Positions 1 through 8,901 of a stretch of DNA of 64,000 bases are shown here, one piece after another. The stretch lies in the NCBI GenBank assembly GCA_030812955.1, contig JAUSTR010000003.1, forward strand, positions 1 to 64,000, in the 5' to 3' direction. Made by a program: the position numbers and the translations under genes. Position 1 is the stretch's first letter. Each line of letters starts with the position of its first letter. The notes under the pieces are model-generated. The model did no database searches. It was not told the origin of the DNA and saw only the letters and a program-made list of their open reading frames with translations. Source of the stretch: Bacillus alveayuensis (GTDB lineage Bacteria > Bacillota > Bacilli > Bacillales > Aeribacillaceae).

Positions 1-65
1 TAAGAAATAATGTTAGGAATTTTGTCGAAAAATATTTTTTTGACACCCCTGAAACGGCTACAACC

Positions 66-79
66 GTTGATATATCAAC
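66..79. promoter_or_regulatory. Perfect 14-bp palindrome upstream of yktB
   Basis: GTTGATATATCAAC is a perfect palindrome about 20 bases before the yktB start. A TTGACA-like box lies at 40-45, but no -10 box sits at a normal distance from it. The palindrome could be an operator or part of the promoter. I cannot name a binding protein. Confidence 0.3.
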
Positions 80-100
80 ATTTATAGAGGGAGGATATAT

Positions 101-742
101 ATGGGTCCATTAACCCCTTTTCAACAAGAAGATTTTGCCGTGTTAGAAGTTGAGGGTCTTGATGCACGAATGGACGCAATAAAACGAATCATCCGACCTA
201 AATTAGAAGCGTATGGGCAGCATTTTTCCGGATTTTTAACAACTTTAACAGGTGAAGAAATATTCCCACATGTGGCAAAGCATGCTAGACGTTCCGTTAA
301 CCCACCTGATGATACATGGGTGGCGTTTGCTAGTAATAAACGCGGATACAAAAAACTTCCTCATTTTCAAATCGGACTATGGAAAACACATGTGTTTATT
401 TGGTTTGCTGTTATTTATGAATGCCCGATTAAACAGGAATTTGGAAAGGAATTAAAAAATCATCTTGCTTCCATTATGAAAGAAATACCAGACCACTTTG
501 TATGGTCGATTGATCATACGAAACCAGAAATAAAAAAACATGGGGAATTAACGGAGAATGAGTTGCAAACAATGATTGAGCGTCTAATAAATGTGAAAAA
601 GGCGGAATTATTATGTGGAGTCAATATACCGAGAGATGAAATGATAAACCTTTCAAAAAAAGAGTTTATAATGCTAATTGAAAATACTTTTAAAACATTG
701 CTGCCTTTATACCAACTGTCTAAAAAGGTTTATTCGTTATGA
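101..742 (+). CDS. yktB: YktB family protein (DUF1054)
   Basis: This 213-residue protein matches the length and sequence character of the YktB/DUF1054 family, which is conserved in Bacilli. The biochemical role is unknown. It has no signal peptide or membrane segment and should be cytosolic. The ATG follows GGGAGG at good spacing. It ends at a strong bidirectional hairpin shared with the convergent yktA, the same neighbour as in B. subtilis. Confidence 0.9.
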   Translation: MGPLTPFQQEDFAVLEVEGLDARMDAIKRIIRPKLEAYGQHFSGFLTTLTGEEIFPHVAKHARRSVNPPDDTWVAFASNKRGYKKLPHFQIGLWKTHVFIWFAVIYECPIKQEFGKELKNHLASIMKEIPDHFVWSIDHTKPEIKKHGELTENELQTMIERLINVKKAELLCGVNIPRDEMINLSKKEFIMLIENTFKTLLPLYQLSKKVYSL

Positions 743-781
743 CAAGTATATGGGTTCATAAAGAAATATTTAATTTACATA

Positions 782-818
782 TTGAAAGTAGCTGGCAAAA
801 GCCAGCTACTTTTCAATA
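782..818. terminator. Bidirectional terminator between yktB and yktA
   Basis: The inverted repeat GTAGCTGGC / GCCAGCTAC has an AAAA loop, is extended by A/T pairs, and has T-runs on both sides. It lies between two convergent genes and can stop both transcripts. Confidence 0.85.
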
Positions 819-840
819 ATAATCTATAATAGAGCATACC

Positions 841-1128
841 TTAGCCTTTATTATGGGGGCGAAAGTCAATGAATTCTCCATCATGTGAATCCCGTGTTTT
901 TTTTACAACATGATAAGACGAATATCCACTAACTTCTTGAAATTCTTTAAACATCTTTTTTTCTTCTGATTTACTAGGAACAATTTCTTTAAAACGCCGA
1001 TAAGCCTGTAGCATATCTTCTCTTTTAATCCCGCTTTCATAAGCTTTTTCAATGCATTCAAAAAACTTAATGACATCAATAATTTCTTGTGTCGTCCAGT
1101 CTAATGAAAATGGATAAGAATATTTCAT
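841..1128 (-). CDS. yktA: UPF0223 family protein YktA
   Basis: This small acidic cytosolic protein of 95 residues matches UPF0223 (YktA) of Bacilli, whose function is unknown. The chosen start is the ATG at 1128, which has GGAG eight bases upstream and gives the family N-terminus MKYSYPF. An upstream ATG at 1161 would add 11 residues without a good ribosome site. It is convergent with yktB and divergent from speA, as in B. subtilis. Confidence 0.88.
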   Translation of the reverse strand: MKYSYPFSLDWTTQEIIDVIKFFECIEKAYESGIKREDMLQAYRRFKEIVPSKSEEKKMFKEFQEVSGYSSYHVVKKTRDSHDGEFIDFRPHNKG

Positions 1129-1323
1129 CACAACCACTCCAGTATCGATCAAATTGTGCACCCTTTAAGATTGAGAAGGTGCTTTCCTCATAACCTAAGC
1201 GAAAACGCAAGCAAGCTTTTATTATTTTATCAATATATTCCTTTTATGACTACAACGAAATGAACCGTCTCTGTTGAGGAAAAATTTCACCAATTTAACT
1301 ATTTGTTTGTTCAAAAAATAATC

Positions 1324-1352
1324 TTTGCAAAAGATAGGGAAAGTGCTATAAT
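1324..1352 (+). promoter_or_regulatory. Sigma-A promoter of speA
   Basis: TTTGCA at 1324-1329, a 17-base spacer and a perfect TATAAT at 1347-1352 preceded by TG-C (extended -10). The leader to the TTG start is about 50 bases. Confidence 0.65.
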
Positions 1353-1408
1353 TCATTTGTTTTATGTTTACTAGTGATATTCATTCATCATAAAGGTGGG
1401 AAAAACAA

Positions 1409-2881
1409 TTGTCACAACATCAAACACCATTGTTTACTGGACTTCTTAAGCACATTGAAAAAAAACCAATCCAATTTCATATACCTGGACATAAAAAAGG
1501 AGCAGGGACATCTCCTGAATTCCGTGAATTTATTGGCCACAATGCTTTAGCGATGGACCAGATTAATATCGGTCCATTAGATGACCTCCATTCTCCACAC
1601 GGCATTATAAAAGAAGCGCAAGAGCTTGCAGCTGAAGCGTTTGGTGCTGATTATACATTTTTCTCTGTACAAGGTACGAGCGGTGCTATTATGACAATGG
1701 TGATGGCTGTTTGCGGACCTGGCGATAAAATTATTGTACCGAGAAATGTCCATAAATCTGTTATGTCTGCCATTGTATTTTCAGGTGCAGTGCCTGTTTT
1801 TATCCATCCAGAAGTCGATAAAAATTTAGGCATTTCACATGGGATCACGACAGATTCCGTAAAAAAAGCACTTGAACAAAACCCTGATGCAAAAGGCCTT
1901 CTCGTCATCAACCCAACCTATTTTGGAATTTGTGCAGATTTAAAACAGATCGTTGACCTTGCACACTCATATAACATACCAGTATTAGTAGATGAGGCGC
2001 ATGGAGTTCACATTCATTTCCACGAGGACCTTCCGCTTTCAGCTATGCAGGCAGGTGCTGATATGTCTGCAACAAGCGTTCATAAGCTAGGTGGATCGAT
2101 GACGCAGAGTTCTGTATTAAATGTAAAAGAAGGTCTTGTTTCAGCTCACAGAGTTCAAGCTATATTAAGTATGTTAACGACCACATCCACTTCGTATTTA
2201 TTGCTCGCTTCATTGGATACAGCTAGAAAGCAGCTTGCAATAGAAGGTCATGATTTAATAGAAAAAGCGATTAAATTAGCAAATCAAACACGAAAAGAAA
2301 TTAATGAAATTGACCATCTATATTGTGTTGGGGAAGAAATTCTCGGTACGATGGCAACATTTGATTATGATCCGACCAAATTAATCATTTCCGTTAAAGA
2401 ACTTGGCTTAACTGGCTATGATGTTGAAGTATGGCTCAGAGAGAATTATCAAATTGAAGTAGAGCTTTCCGATTTATACAACATTCTTTGTATCATTACA
2501 CCTGGTGATACTGAGTATGAAACATCTATTTTAGTGAAAGCATTAAAAGACCTTTCTGATCATTTTAAACATCAAGCGGATCAATCGGTGAAACCCTCTG
2601 TTTTACTTCCAAATATACCAGTTTTAGCTTTATCACCACGTGATGCCTTTTACTCAGAAACAGAGGTTGTACCATTCGAAGAGTCAGCAGGAAGGATTAT
2701 TGCTGAATTTGTTATGGTATACCCACCAGGGATTCCAATCTTTATTCCAGGTGAAATTATTACCGAAGAAAATTTAACGTATATTAAGAAAAATTTAGAA
2801 GCAGGATTACCGGTACAAGGACCAGAAGATCCAACTCTTCAATATTTACGTGTGATAAAAGAGCATAAAGCGATTAAATAA
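1409..2881 (+). CDS. speA: Arginine decarboxylase SpeA
   Basis: This PLP-dependent fold-III (Orn/Lys/Arg) decarboxylase converts arginine to agmatine, the first step of spermidine synthesis in B. subtilis. At 490 residues it is the family length. The PLP lysine is K226 in SVHKLGGS, and the aspartate pair motif DEAHGVH lies near 195-201. The start is TTG (1409), eight bases after AAAGGTGGG; no ATG fits better. It is monocistronic and followed by a hairpin shared with the SR1 RNA on the other strand. The family also contains lysine decarboxylases, but length, N-terminus and synteny favour SpeA. Confidence 0.93.
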   Translation: MSQHQTPLFTGLLKHIEKKPIQFHIPGHKKGAGTSPEFREFIGHNALAMDQINIGPLDDLHSPHGIIKEAQELAAEAFGADYTFFSVQGTSGAIMTMVMAVCGPGDKIIVPRNVHKSVMSAIVFSGAVPVFIHPEVDKNLGISHGITTDSVKKALEQNPDAKGLLVINPTYFGICADLKQIVDLAHSYNIPVLVDEAHGVHIHFHEDLPLSAMQAGADMSATSVHKLGGSMTQSSVLNVKEGLVSAHRVQAILSMLTTTSTSYLLLASLDTARKQLAIEGHDLIEKAIKLANQTRKEINEIDHLYCVGEEILGTMATFDYDPTKLIISVKELGLTGYDVEVWLRENYQIEVELSDLYNILCIITPGDTEYETSILVKALKDLSDHFKHQADQSVKPSVLLPNIPVLALSPRDAFYSETEVVPFEESAGRIIAEFVMVYPPGIPIFIPGEIITEENLTYIKKNLEAGLPVQGPEDPTLQYLRVIKEHKAIK

Positions 2882-2913
2882 AACATCTTCTAAAGGTTGT
2901 TTATTTTTACAGA

Positions 2914-2942
2914 AAAAGCATGTGCTAGAAGCACATGCTTTT
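2914..2942. terminator. Bidirectional terminator of speA and SR1
   Basis: AAAAGCATGTGC and GCACATGCTTTT form a perfect 12-bp stem around TAGAA. T-runs follow on both strands, so it can end speA (plus) and SR1 (minus). Confidence 0.85.
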
Positions 2943-2994
2943 ATTATGATCTTATACCCCTCAGTTAAATCCCCCATCGTGATACGAATCGAGC

Positions 2995-3123
2995 TTATTT
3001 TTTTTGAAATTTCTTTTCATGTTTGCAATCGCATTGATCACATTTTCCATATAAAGTTGTTACTTTTTCATCTTCAAAAAAACCGATCGTATGATTACAG
3101 TGTTGACAAACAATCGTTCCCAC
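2995..3123 (-). CDS. sr1P: GapA-binding peptide SR1P
   Basis: This 42-residue peptide starts MGTIVCQ and has the family core FEDEKVTTLYGKC. It carries cysteine pairs C6/C9 and C28/C31 plus C33, a small zinc-ribbon-like pattern typical of SR1P (DUF4182). In B. subtilis the peptide binds glyceraldehyde-3-phosphate dehydrogenase GapA and enhances the GapA-RNase J1 interaction; rnjA is also in this window. The start is the GTG at 3123, seven bases after AAGGGG; the ATG at 3129 lies too close to that ribosome site. Confidence 0.85.
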   Translation of the reverse strand: MGTIVCQHCNHTIGFFEDEKVTTLYGKCDQCDCKHEKKFQKK

Positions 3124-3201
3124 GTTCATTCCCCTTTTCCATAATTTTTTAAATGGAACTGTATATATTTATTTGAAAGCGATTTATTGTTTGTTATTTA
3201 T

Positions 3202-3230
3202 ATAATAATATGTCATATTTTATTCGTCAA
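3202..3230 (-). promoter_or_regulatory. Sigma-A promoter of SR1
   Basis: On the minus strand: TTGACG (3230-3225), a 17-base spacer and TATTAT (3207-3202). It predicts a start near 3195, about 70 bases before SR1P. The -10 side is overlapped by one CcpN-type site, and a second site lies just upstream of the -35. Confidence 0.75.
3207..3217 (-). promoter_or_regulatory. CcpN operator overlapping the SR1 -10 side
   Basis: The minus strand reads TATGACATATT, which fits every position of the CcpN consensus TRTGHYATAYW. CcpN represses sr1 and gluconeogenic genes under glycolytic conditions in B. subtilis. Confidence 0.7.
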
Positions 3231-3238
3231 GTGTTAAT

Positions 3239-3249
3239 TGTATAACACA
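3239..3249 (-). promoter_or_regulatory. CcpN operator upstream of the SR1 -35
   Basis: The minus strand reads TGTGTTATACA, again a full match to TRTGHYATAYW. Having one site upstream of the -35 and one at the -10 is the arrangement known for B. subtilis sr1. Confidence 0.7.
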
Positions 3250-3435
3250 ATTAAAAATAATGTTAAATAATCGAAAATGTAGTTATGTAATCATTTTCCA
3301 TTAATAACATGAGGAGATCTGTTAGAAATTACAAATAAAATACTTAATAGTACTTTATTCTTTTTGTTCATACAACCAATAAATGGAAATGATAAATAAT
3401 GAAAGCCTATACACTACTTTTTACAAGGTTTTTCC

Positions 3436-3464
3436 TTCACGAATAAGAAAGGAAATGTTACACT
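3436..3464 (+). promoter_or_regulatory. Possible sigma-A promoter of the BCCT transporter
   Basis: TTCACG, a 17-base spacer and TACACT, about 50 bases before the start codon. Both boxes are imperfect. The rest of the 3131-3514 intergenic space holds only the SR1 control region and AT-rich DNA. Confidence 0.35.
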
Positions 3465-3514
3465 AAAAAGCGTCGTCATTTCGACAAAAATAGAATAGGA
3501 GGTATTAGCTAAAT

Positions 3515-5050
3515 ATGATGAGAAAATTTTCACCTGTATTCATTTTGTCTGTCATTGTCTCATTCTTATTTATCATTTGGGGATCGATTCCTGATTTCCT
3601 ATTACCTAAATGGAATTTAGACAATGTCACCTTATTTTTACATGGCTTTATTATTGAAAAGTTTGGCTGGTTTTATTTATTAACCGCAACGTTTTTTTTA
3701 ATTTTTTCAATTGGACTGATTTTTTCAAAGTATGGATCGATTAAGCTAGGGCCAGAAAATTCTAAGCCCGAATACTCAAACTTAACATGGTTTGCGATGT
3801 TATTTAGTGCAGGGATGGGAATTGGTCTTGTTTTCTGGGGTGTTGCTGAACCGATGTACCACTACTCTGCTCCTCCAATCGGCGAAGGATTGACAGATGA
3901 TTCTGCCAAGCTCGCTCTCCGTTATGCTTTTTTCCATTGGGGTTTACATCCTTGGGGAATTTACGCGGTTATTGCCTTAGCTTTAGCCTACTTTACTTTT
4001 CGTAAAGAAGAAAATGGTGTCGTCAGCAATATATTAAGACCTCTTTTTGGCGATCGAGTTGATGGTAAACTCGGGATCATCATCAATTTTATTGCAGTTT
4101 TTGCAACTGTTTTTGGAGTTGCGACATCGTTGGGCTTAGGTGCGATCCAAATTAGTGGTGGATTTTCCTATTTAATACCAGGGATCGAAAATAACTTTAC
4201 TACTCAATTAATCATTATTGTGATCGTAACGTTATTATTTATGTTATCTGCCCAAACTGGTTTAAACAGAGGAATTAAATACTTAAGTAATATAAATGTT
4301 ATATTAGCGATTTCCTTATTAATCTTTTTACTATTTGCAGGTCCGACAAATTTTATTATGGATTTATTTACGACAACACTAGGATCTTACATTCAAAACT
4401 TGCCATCGATGAGTTTTCGCATGACTCCATTTCATACGGACAACACTTGGGTACAAGATTGGACCATTTTCTATTGGGCATGGTGGATTGCATGGGCTCC
4501 TTTTGTCGGAACATTTATTGCCCGTGTCTCAAAAGGAAGAACTATTCGTGAATTTATTATCGGCGTATTAGCTGTCCCAACGATTTTCGGTGCGTTATGG
4601 TTTTCTGTATTTGGGGGTTCTTCTATCTTTTTGGAACATTTTAACAATGAACCAATTTTAGAGATTATGAATGAAAAAGGGATGGAGGTCGCTTTATTTG
4701 CTGTCCTTGAAAAATATCCATTAGCCCGTGTTACATCAGGTCTTGCAATTTTATTAATTAGTACATTCTTTATCACTTCTGCAGATTCTGCTACATTCGT
4801 TTTAGGAATGCAGACGACGAATGGAAACTTAAATCCATCTAGCTCAATCAAGTTTATTTGGGGAATTATCCAGTCAGGTGCAGCTGCGATTTTACTTTAT
4901 ACTGGCGGATTAGAAGCGTTACAAAGAGCCTCCATTATTGCCGCATTACCATTTGCTGTTATTATGATTTTAACGGTGTTCTCCTTAGTAAAATCGTTAC
5001 AAAACGAAAATATTGTCCAATACAAAGTGGTCCAAAAAGAAAAAGACTAA
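3515..5050 (+). CDS. BCCT family glycine betaine/choline transporter (OpuD-like)
   Basis: This sodium-coupled secondary transporter takes up betaine-type osmolytes through the inner membrane. Its 511 residues are strongly hydrophobic, with the usual 12 membrane helices. Residues 100-105 read GMGIGL, the glycine motif of Na+-dependent betaine carriers rather than the GMDIG of CaiT-type antiporters. A tryptophan-rich segment WTIFYWAWWIAWAPF lies near 320. The C-terminal tail is short, so a long osmosensory tail like that of BetP is absent. AGGAGG lies upstream of the ATG. OpuD is the closest named family; the exact substrate is not readable. Confidence 0.88.
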   Translation: MMRKFSPVFILSVIVSFLFIIWGSIPDFLLPKWNLDNVTLFLHGFIIEKFGWFYLLTATFFLIFSIGLIFSKYGSIKLGPENSKPEYSNLTWFAMLFSAGMGIGLVFWGVAEPMYHYSAPPIGEGLTDDSAKLALRYAFFHWGLHPWGIYAVIALALAYFTFRKEENGVVSNILRPLFGDRVDGKLGIIINFIAVFATVFGVATSLGLGAIQISGGFSYLIPGIENNFTTQLIIIVIVTLLFMLSAQTGLNRGIKYLSNINVILAISLLIFLLFAGPTNFIMDLFTTTLGSYIQNLPSMSFRMTPFHTDNTWVQDWTIFYWAWWIAWAPFVGTFIARVSKGRTIREFIIGVLAVPTIFGALWFSVFGGSSIFLEHFNNEPILEIMNEKGMEVALFAVLEKYPLARVTSGLAILLISTFFITSADSATFVLGMQTTNGNLNPSSSIKFIWGIIQSGAAAILLYTGGLEALQRASIIAALPFAVIMILTVFSLVKSLQNENIVQYKVVQKEKD

Positions 5051-5071
5051 TACTCTAATATGTTGGAAAAA

Positions 5072-5102
5072 AGGGCAGTTGACATAGCTGCCCTAATTTT
5101 TT
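5072..5102. terminator. Bidirectional terminator
   Basis: AGGGCAG / CTGCCCT with a 9-base loop, a T-run on the plus side and TTTTTT on the minus side. It separates the BCCT gene from the convergent small membrane gene. Confidence 0.8.
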
Positions 5103-5349
5103 ATGCAAACAGTAACATATACAATTGCTGCCCCATAAAAAATATGATCATAAATACGCTTGTAAAAAGGAAGGCATATTTGCGTACATGCAGTATGCAG
5201 CTCGATATTTGATAGGCAATAAAGAAGAAAATGACCCATATCATCATTTTCGCAAACAAAATATCTTTGCCAGAAAACGATACAATAACCGTAAAAGCAC
5301 TCCACAATATACTGTGAAAAAATAGGACAACCGCCCATTTTCCCTCCAT
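5101..5349 (-). CDS. Small hydrophobic membrane protein, unknown
   Basis: This 82-residue product has about three membrane segments (roughly 6-24, 33-52 and 57-78). I do not recognise the family. Support for a real gene is the GGGG ribosome site six bases before ATG 5349 and the shared hairpin with a minus-strand T-run directly after the stop. A second overlapping frame of similar length exists in the same stretch, so the reading frame is not certain. Confidence 0.5.
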   Translation of the reverse strand: MEGKWAVVLFFHSILWSAFTVIVSFSGKDILFAKMMIWVIFFFIAYQISSCILHVRKYAFLFTSVFMIIFFMGQQLYMLLFA

Positions 5350-5457
5350 ACGAATCCCCTACATTTCATTTGTTCGGTTTATGTACTTATTTTTTTACAT
5401 CTTATGCCGAAATCATCCAAAATATTTTTCAATTATGTAACAAATTAGCAATAATCA

Positions 5458-5485
5458 TTGGAAAACACAGTAAATATGATAAAAT
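5458..5485 (+). promoter_or_regulatory. Possible promoter of the small lipoprotein gene
   Basis: TTGGAA, a 16-base spacer and TAAAAT preceded by TGA (extended -10), about 80 bases before the start codon. Confidence 0.4.
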
Positions 5486-5566
5486 ATCCATAAAATATTT
5501 GGTTCGTTCTTACTAAACTATATTTTTTGCAGCATTGAAATGGTCAATGAAAGAGGTGGGGAAAGG

Positions 5567-5935
5567 GTGCAAAAGGTCACTGTCGCCCTTTTTATCGTAC
5601 TATTACTTTCTTCATGTAGTCCGTATTCAAAAAATGATAAGTTGAAGGCCATACAATTTGACGATCGCCAAATTGTATTTTTTTCGGATGACCGTTCAAT
5701 CCATGAAGAAGCTGTTTATTACGATGCTTTACTTGATTTAAAACATGATTTTCCAAGAGAGATCCAAAATATGAAGGTGTTTTACCGGAAGCAAACAGAC
5801 CACCCACCTTTTGATATTAAAACATACCCATCACTTGTAGTCGTCGAAAATAATAAAATTATTGTCCATATAAAAGGTCCTGTTGAAAGTAAAGACGAGA
5901 TTGTCCTGCCATTGACAAAAGCGTTGTCAGAATAA
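5567..5935 (+). CDS. Small lipoprotein with thioredoxin-like fold, possible Slp counterpart
   Basis: This is a predicted lipoprotein of 122 residues with the signal segment VALFIVLLLSSC and an acylated cysteine at about residue 17. The mature part looks like a short thioredoxin-fold domain: a strand ending in VFFSDD where CxxC would normally follow, and a TYPSLVVVENNK segment that resembles the cis-proline loop. The CxxC is absent, so a redox role is unlikely. The start is GTG 5567, behind AGAGGTGG; the ATG at 5540 lacks a ribosome site. In B. subtilis the lipoprotein gene slp lies between pdhD and speA, the same neighbourhood, which suggests equivalence but does not prove it. Confidence 0.6.
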   Translation: MQKVTVALFIVLLLSSCSPYSKNDKLKAIQFDDRQIVFFSDDRSIHEEAVYYDALLDLKHDFPREIQNMKVFYRKQTDHPPFDIKTYPSLVVVENNKIIVHIKGPVESKDEIVLPLTKALSE

Positions 5936-5982
5936 TCATAGTTTTGGCGATGTAATCTCAGTTTTTGATTAGTCCATATAAA

Positions 5983-6022
5983 AATACTTCCATTCATGAG
6001 TAAGCTCATGAACGAAAGTATT
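5983..6022. terminator. Terminator between slp-like gene and rocD
   Basis: An 18-base imperfect stem, AATACTTYC-TTCATGAG, with a TAAG loop between convergent genes. On the minus strand it is followed by TTTTATATGG. Confidence 0.7.
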
Positions 6023-6029
6023 AATCCAT

Positions 6030-7232
6030 TTATTTTGAAAGCACTTTTCGGATCTTTTCGTAAGCCCAATTTAATTCTTCTTTCGTAATGACTAACGGTG
6101 GTGCAAAACGAATAACGGTATCATGGGTTTCTTTACATAGTAATCCTTCATCTTTTAAACGTTCACAAAATGGACGTGCATGTGTACCAAGCTCGATTCC
6201 GATGAACAGTCCTTTTCCTCTCACTTCTTTGATCTCTGGATTTTCGATTTGTTTTAACTTCTTCATAAAATAATTTCCCAGCTCTAAAGCCCGTTCAGGT
6301 AACATTTCCTCTTCAATTACTTCCAGAGCAGCCATTGACACGGCACATGCAAGCGGATTTCCACCAAATGTCGAACCGTGTGAGCCAGGATTAAATACGC
6401 CTAAAATTTCTTTATTTGCCGCAACACAAGATATCGGAAATACTCCTCCACCTAATGCTTTTCCTAAAATATACATATCTGGTTCAACACTTTCCCAATC
6501 ACAAGCAAACATTTTGCCGGAGCGACCTAAACCAGATTGGATTTCATCAGCAATAAAGAGGACGTCTTCACGTTTACATATTTCGTAAGCCTCCTTTAAA
6601 AATCCTTCCGGGGGAATGTTGATTCCAGCTTCTCCTTGAATCGGTTCAAGTAAAAAGGCCGCTGTATTTTCGGTAATCGCTTCTTTTAGAGCATTTACAT
6701 CTCCATATGGAATATGTTTAATGCCAGGAAGCAATGGTCCAAAACCACGTTTATATTCCGTCTCAGTTGAAAGAGAAATGGCCGCCATTGTACGTCCGTG
6801 AAAATTTCCTTCGCAAACAATGATTTCGGCTTGATTTTCTTTTACACCTTTTATATCATATGCCCAACGCCTAGCCGCCTTAATGGCTGTTTCTACGGCT
6901 TCTGCACCTGTATTCATTGGCAGGATCATCTCTTTATTTGTAATATTTGCCACCTTTTCATACCATGGACCTAATTGATCATTATGAAATGCTCTTGATG
7001 TCAGTGTAATTTTATCTGCTTGATCTTTTAGTGCTTGAATAATTTTTGGATGACGGTGTCCTTGGTTAACGGCAGAATAGGCACTTAACATATCCATATA
7101 TTGATTACCTTCCGGATCATAAACCCATACCCCTTCTGCTTGTGATATTACGATTGGCAGCGGGTGATAGTTTTTTGCACCATACTTTTCAGTTTGTTCA
7201 ATAATTTGTTTGGATTTGGTTTCAGCGGTCAT
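6030..7232 (-). CDS. rocD: Ornithine aminotransferase RocD
   Basis: This class-III PLP aminotransferase converts ornithine plus 2-oxoglutarate to glutamate semialdehyde plus glutamate in arginine catabolism. It has 400 residues, the family length. The PLP lysine is K258 in LGKALGGG, the [12 protein letters not shown] segment starts at 229, and the [16 protein letters not shown] segment spans about 188-203. The start has AAGGAGGGAATAGG immediately upstream. A TTGACA with 17 bases to GAATAT lies just before it, suggesting a sigma-A promoter. I found no sigma-54 box of the type that drives rocD in B. subtilis. It sits alone between the pdh operon and slp, a position not shared with B. subtilis. 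Confidence 0.92.
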   Translation of the reverse strand: MTAETKSKQIIEQTEKYGAKNYHPLPIVISQAEGVWVYDPEGNQYMDMLSAYSAVNQGHRHPKIIQALKDQADKITLTSRAFHNDQLGPWYEKVANITNKEMILPMNTGAEAVETAIKAARRWAYDIKGVKENQAEIIVCEGNFHGRTMAAISLSTETEYKRGFGPLLPGIKHIPYGDVNALKEAITENTAAFLLEPIQGEAGINIPPEGFLKEAYEICKREDVLFIADEIQSGLGRSGKMFACDWESVEPDMYILGKALGGGVFPISCVAANKEILGVFNPGSHGSTFGGNPLACAVSMAALEVIEEEMLPERALELGNYFMKKLKQIENPEIKEVRGKGLFIGIELGTHARPFCERLKDEGLLCKETHDTVIRFAPPLVITKEELNWAYEKIRKVLSK

Positions 7233-7447
7233 CCTATTCCCTCCTTCATATTCATGCCAATATGATATGTTGTCAAAATGGTGTCCGTGTAATACTCTTT
7301 TCTTTTTCTATTTTCATATGTATTGTTGCAAAAATAATCGCTCTTTTAAAACTATTTTTTCATATTAAAAGTGTTAGTACAATAAGATGAGCGAAAAGTT
7401 TGACCTTTTTTTGAGCACTTTTTCGAATCTTAAGGCAAAAGAAACTG

Positions 7448-7476
7448 ATAAAACCCCCCGTCAACAACGGGAGGTT
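7448..7476 (-). terminator. Terminator of the pdh operon
   Basis: The minus strand reads AACCTCCCG, a 7-base loop, CGGGGGGTT, then TTATC. It starts 12 bases after the pdhD stop. Confidence 0.85.
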
Positions 7477-7488
7477 CAAAAACGATAA

Positions 7489-8898
7489 TTATTTGATAAT
7501 GTGAACTGGTGTTCCAATCGCTACTTCAGCAGCTTCCATTGTAATTTCACCAAGTGTTGGATGTGCATGAATCGTTAAGGCAATATCTTCTGCTGTCATG
7601 CCTGCTTCGATCGCCAATCCAAGTTCAGCAATCATGTCAGAGGCATTCGGACCAGCAATTTGTGCACCGATGACTAAACCATCTTCTTTACGAGTGACTA
7701 GCTTCATGAATCCATCAGTAGCGTTAAGAGATAGGGCACGGCCGTTAGCAGCAAATGGGAATTTCGCTGCAATGACTTCAATGCCATCGTCTTTTGCTTG
7801 TTTTTCCGTATATCCGACTGAAGCAAGTTCAGGCTCAGAGAAGACTACAGCTGGAATGGCCGTATAATCAATTTCTGACGGATGACCAGAAATCGCCTCA
7901 GCTGCAATTTTTCCTTCATAGGAAGCTTTATGTGCAAGCGCAGGACCTTCAACTATGTCACCAATAGCATAAATGTTTGGTACACTTGTACGGCATTGTT
8001 TATCAATTTTAATTAAACCGCGTTCTGTCATTTCGATACCTACTTGCTCAAGTCCAAGCTCGTCCGTGTTCGGGCGACGGCCAACGGTAACTAATACGTA
8101 ATCTGCTTCTACTACTTGTTCCTCACCTTTTACTTCAAAGGTAACTTTTACGCCGTCTTTTGTTTCTTCTACACCTTTAGCCATCGCTTTCGTATGGACT
8201 TCCACGCCTTTTTTCTTTAAGTTGCGTTTCACAAGTGCAGACATTTGTTTTTCAAATCCTGGGATGATTTCGTCTGCGCCTTCTACAATAACAACCTTTG
8301 TTCCAAAGTTAGCATAGGCAGTACCAAGTTCAACACCGATGACCCCGCCCCCGATGATCACCATTTTTTTCGGAACTTCTTTTAAGTTTAGGGCACCAGT
8401 TGAGTCGATCACACGATCTGAAAATTTGAATGTTGGCAGTTCAATTGGACGTGAACCAGTTGCAATAATAGCATTTTTAAATTTATAAGTTTGTGCAGAA
8501 TTCTCATCCATAACACGAATTGTATTCGCATCAACAAAATATGCTTCGCCTTTTACAATTTCAACTTTATTTCCTTTTAATAAGCCTTCTACTCCACTAG
8601 TCAATTTTTTGACAATGCTTTCTTTCCACTCTTGAACTTTTGTGAAATCTACCGTTACATTTTCTGCTTTGATCCCCATATGCTCTGAGCTTTTTGCTTC
8701 TTCATAACGATGACCAGCATTAATGAGCGCTTTTGAAGGGATACATCCAACATTTAAGCACACGCCACCTAAATTTCCTTTTTCAACAATTGTTACTTTT
8801 TGACCTAATTGAGCTGCGCGGATCGCTGCAACGTATCCGCCAGGACCAGCCCCAATCACTATCGTATCAGTTTCAATTGGGAAATCTCCTACTACCAT
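7489..8898 (-). CDS. pdhD: Dihydrolipoyl dehydrogenase (E3) PdhD
   Basis: This FAD- and NAD-dependent enzyme reoxidises the lipoyl group of the E2 subunit. Its 469 residues are the family length. The FAD motif GAGPGG lies at 16-21, the redox disulfide C47/C52 in [13 protein letters not shown], a second Rossmann motif GGGVIG near 184, and the C-terminal HAHPTLGE with the catalytic His-Glu near 443-450. Its ribosome site GGAGGCGTAATC lies inside the end of pdhC, with a three-base gap, so translation is probably coupled. It is the last gene of the operon. Confidence 0.97.
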   Translation of the reverse strand: MVVGDFPIETDTIVIGAGPGGYVAAIRAAQLGQKVTIVEKGNLGGVCLNVGCIPSKALINAGHRYEEAKSSEHMGIKAENVTVDFTKVQEWKESIVKKLTSGVEGLLKGNKVEIVKGEAYFVDANTIRVMDENSAQTYKFKNAIIATGSRPIELPTFKFSDRVIDSTGALNLKEVPKKMVIIGGGVIGVELGTAYANFGTKVVIVEGADEIIPGFEKQMSALVKRNLKKKGVEVHTKAMAKGVEETKDGVKVTFEVKGEEQVVEADYVLVTVGRRPNTDELGLEQVGIEMTERGLIKIDKQCRTSVPNIYAIGDIVEGPALAHKASYEGKIAAEAISGHPSEIDYTAIPAVVFSEPELASVGYTEKQAKDDGIEVIAAKFPFAANGRALSLNATDGFMKLVTRKEDGLVIGAQIAGPNASDMIAELGLAIEAGMTAEDIALTIHAHPTLGEITMEAAEVAIGTPVHIIK

Positions 8899-8901
8899 TG
8901 A

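Larger units (their letters stand above)
2910..3195 (-). ncRNA. sr1: SR1 dual-function small RNA
   Basis: The transcript is inferred from a sigma-A promoter at 3202-3230, an encoded SR1P peptide (2995-3123) and a terminator hairpin at 2914-2942 followed on this strand by TTTTT. In B. subtilis, SR1 (also near speA) acts on ahrC mRNA by base pairing and encodes SR1P, which binds GapA and promotes RNase J1 activity. Here it lies just downstream of speA on the opposite strand, so the two 3' ends overlap over the hairpin. Its ends are inferred, not mapped. Confidence 0.75.

Noticed and set aside
1198..1215. cre-like sequence GCGAAAACGCAAGCA between yktA and speA
   Set aside because: It has several mismatches to the CcpA consensus at fixed positions, and its location matches neither promoter well.
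2922..3152. A 76-codon plus-strand frame after speA
   Set aside because: It is antisense to SR1P and the SR1 terminator and has no ribosome site.
7233..7450. Sigma-54 promoter for rocD as in B. subtilis
   Set aside because: TTGGCATGAATATGAA lacks the -12 TTGC at the right spacing. A TTGACA-N17-GAATAT sigma-A type promoter fits better.
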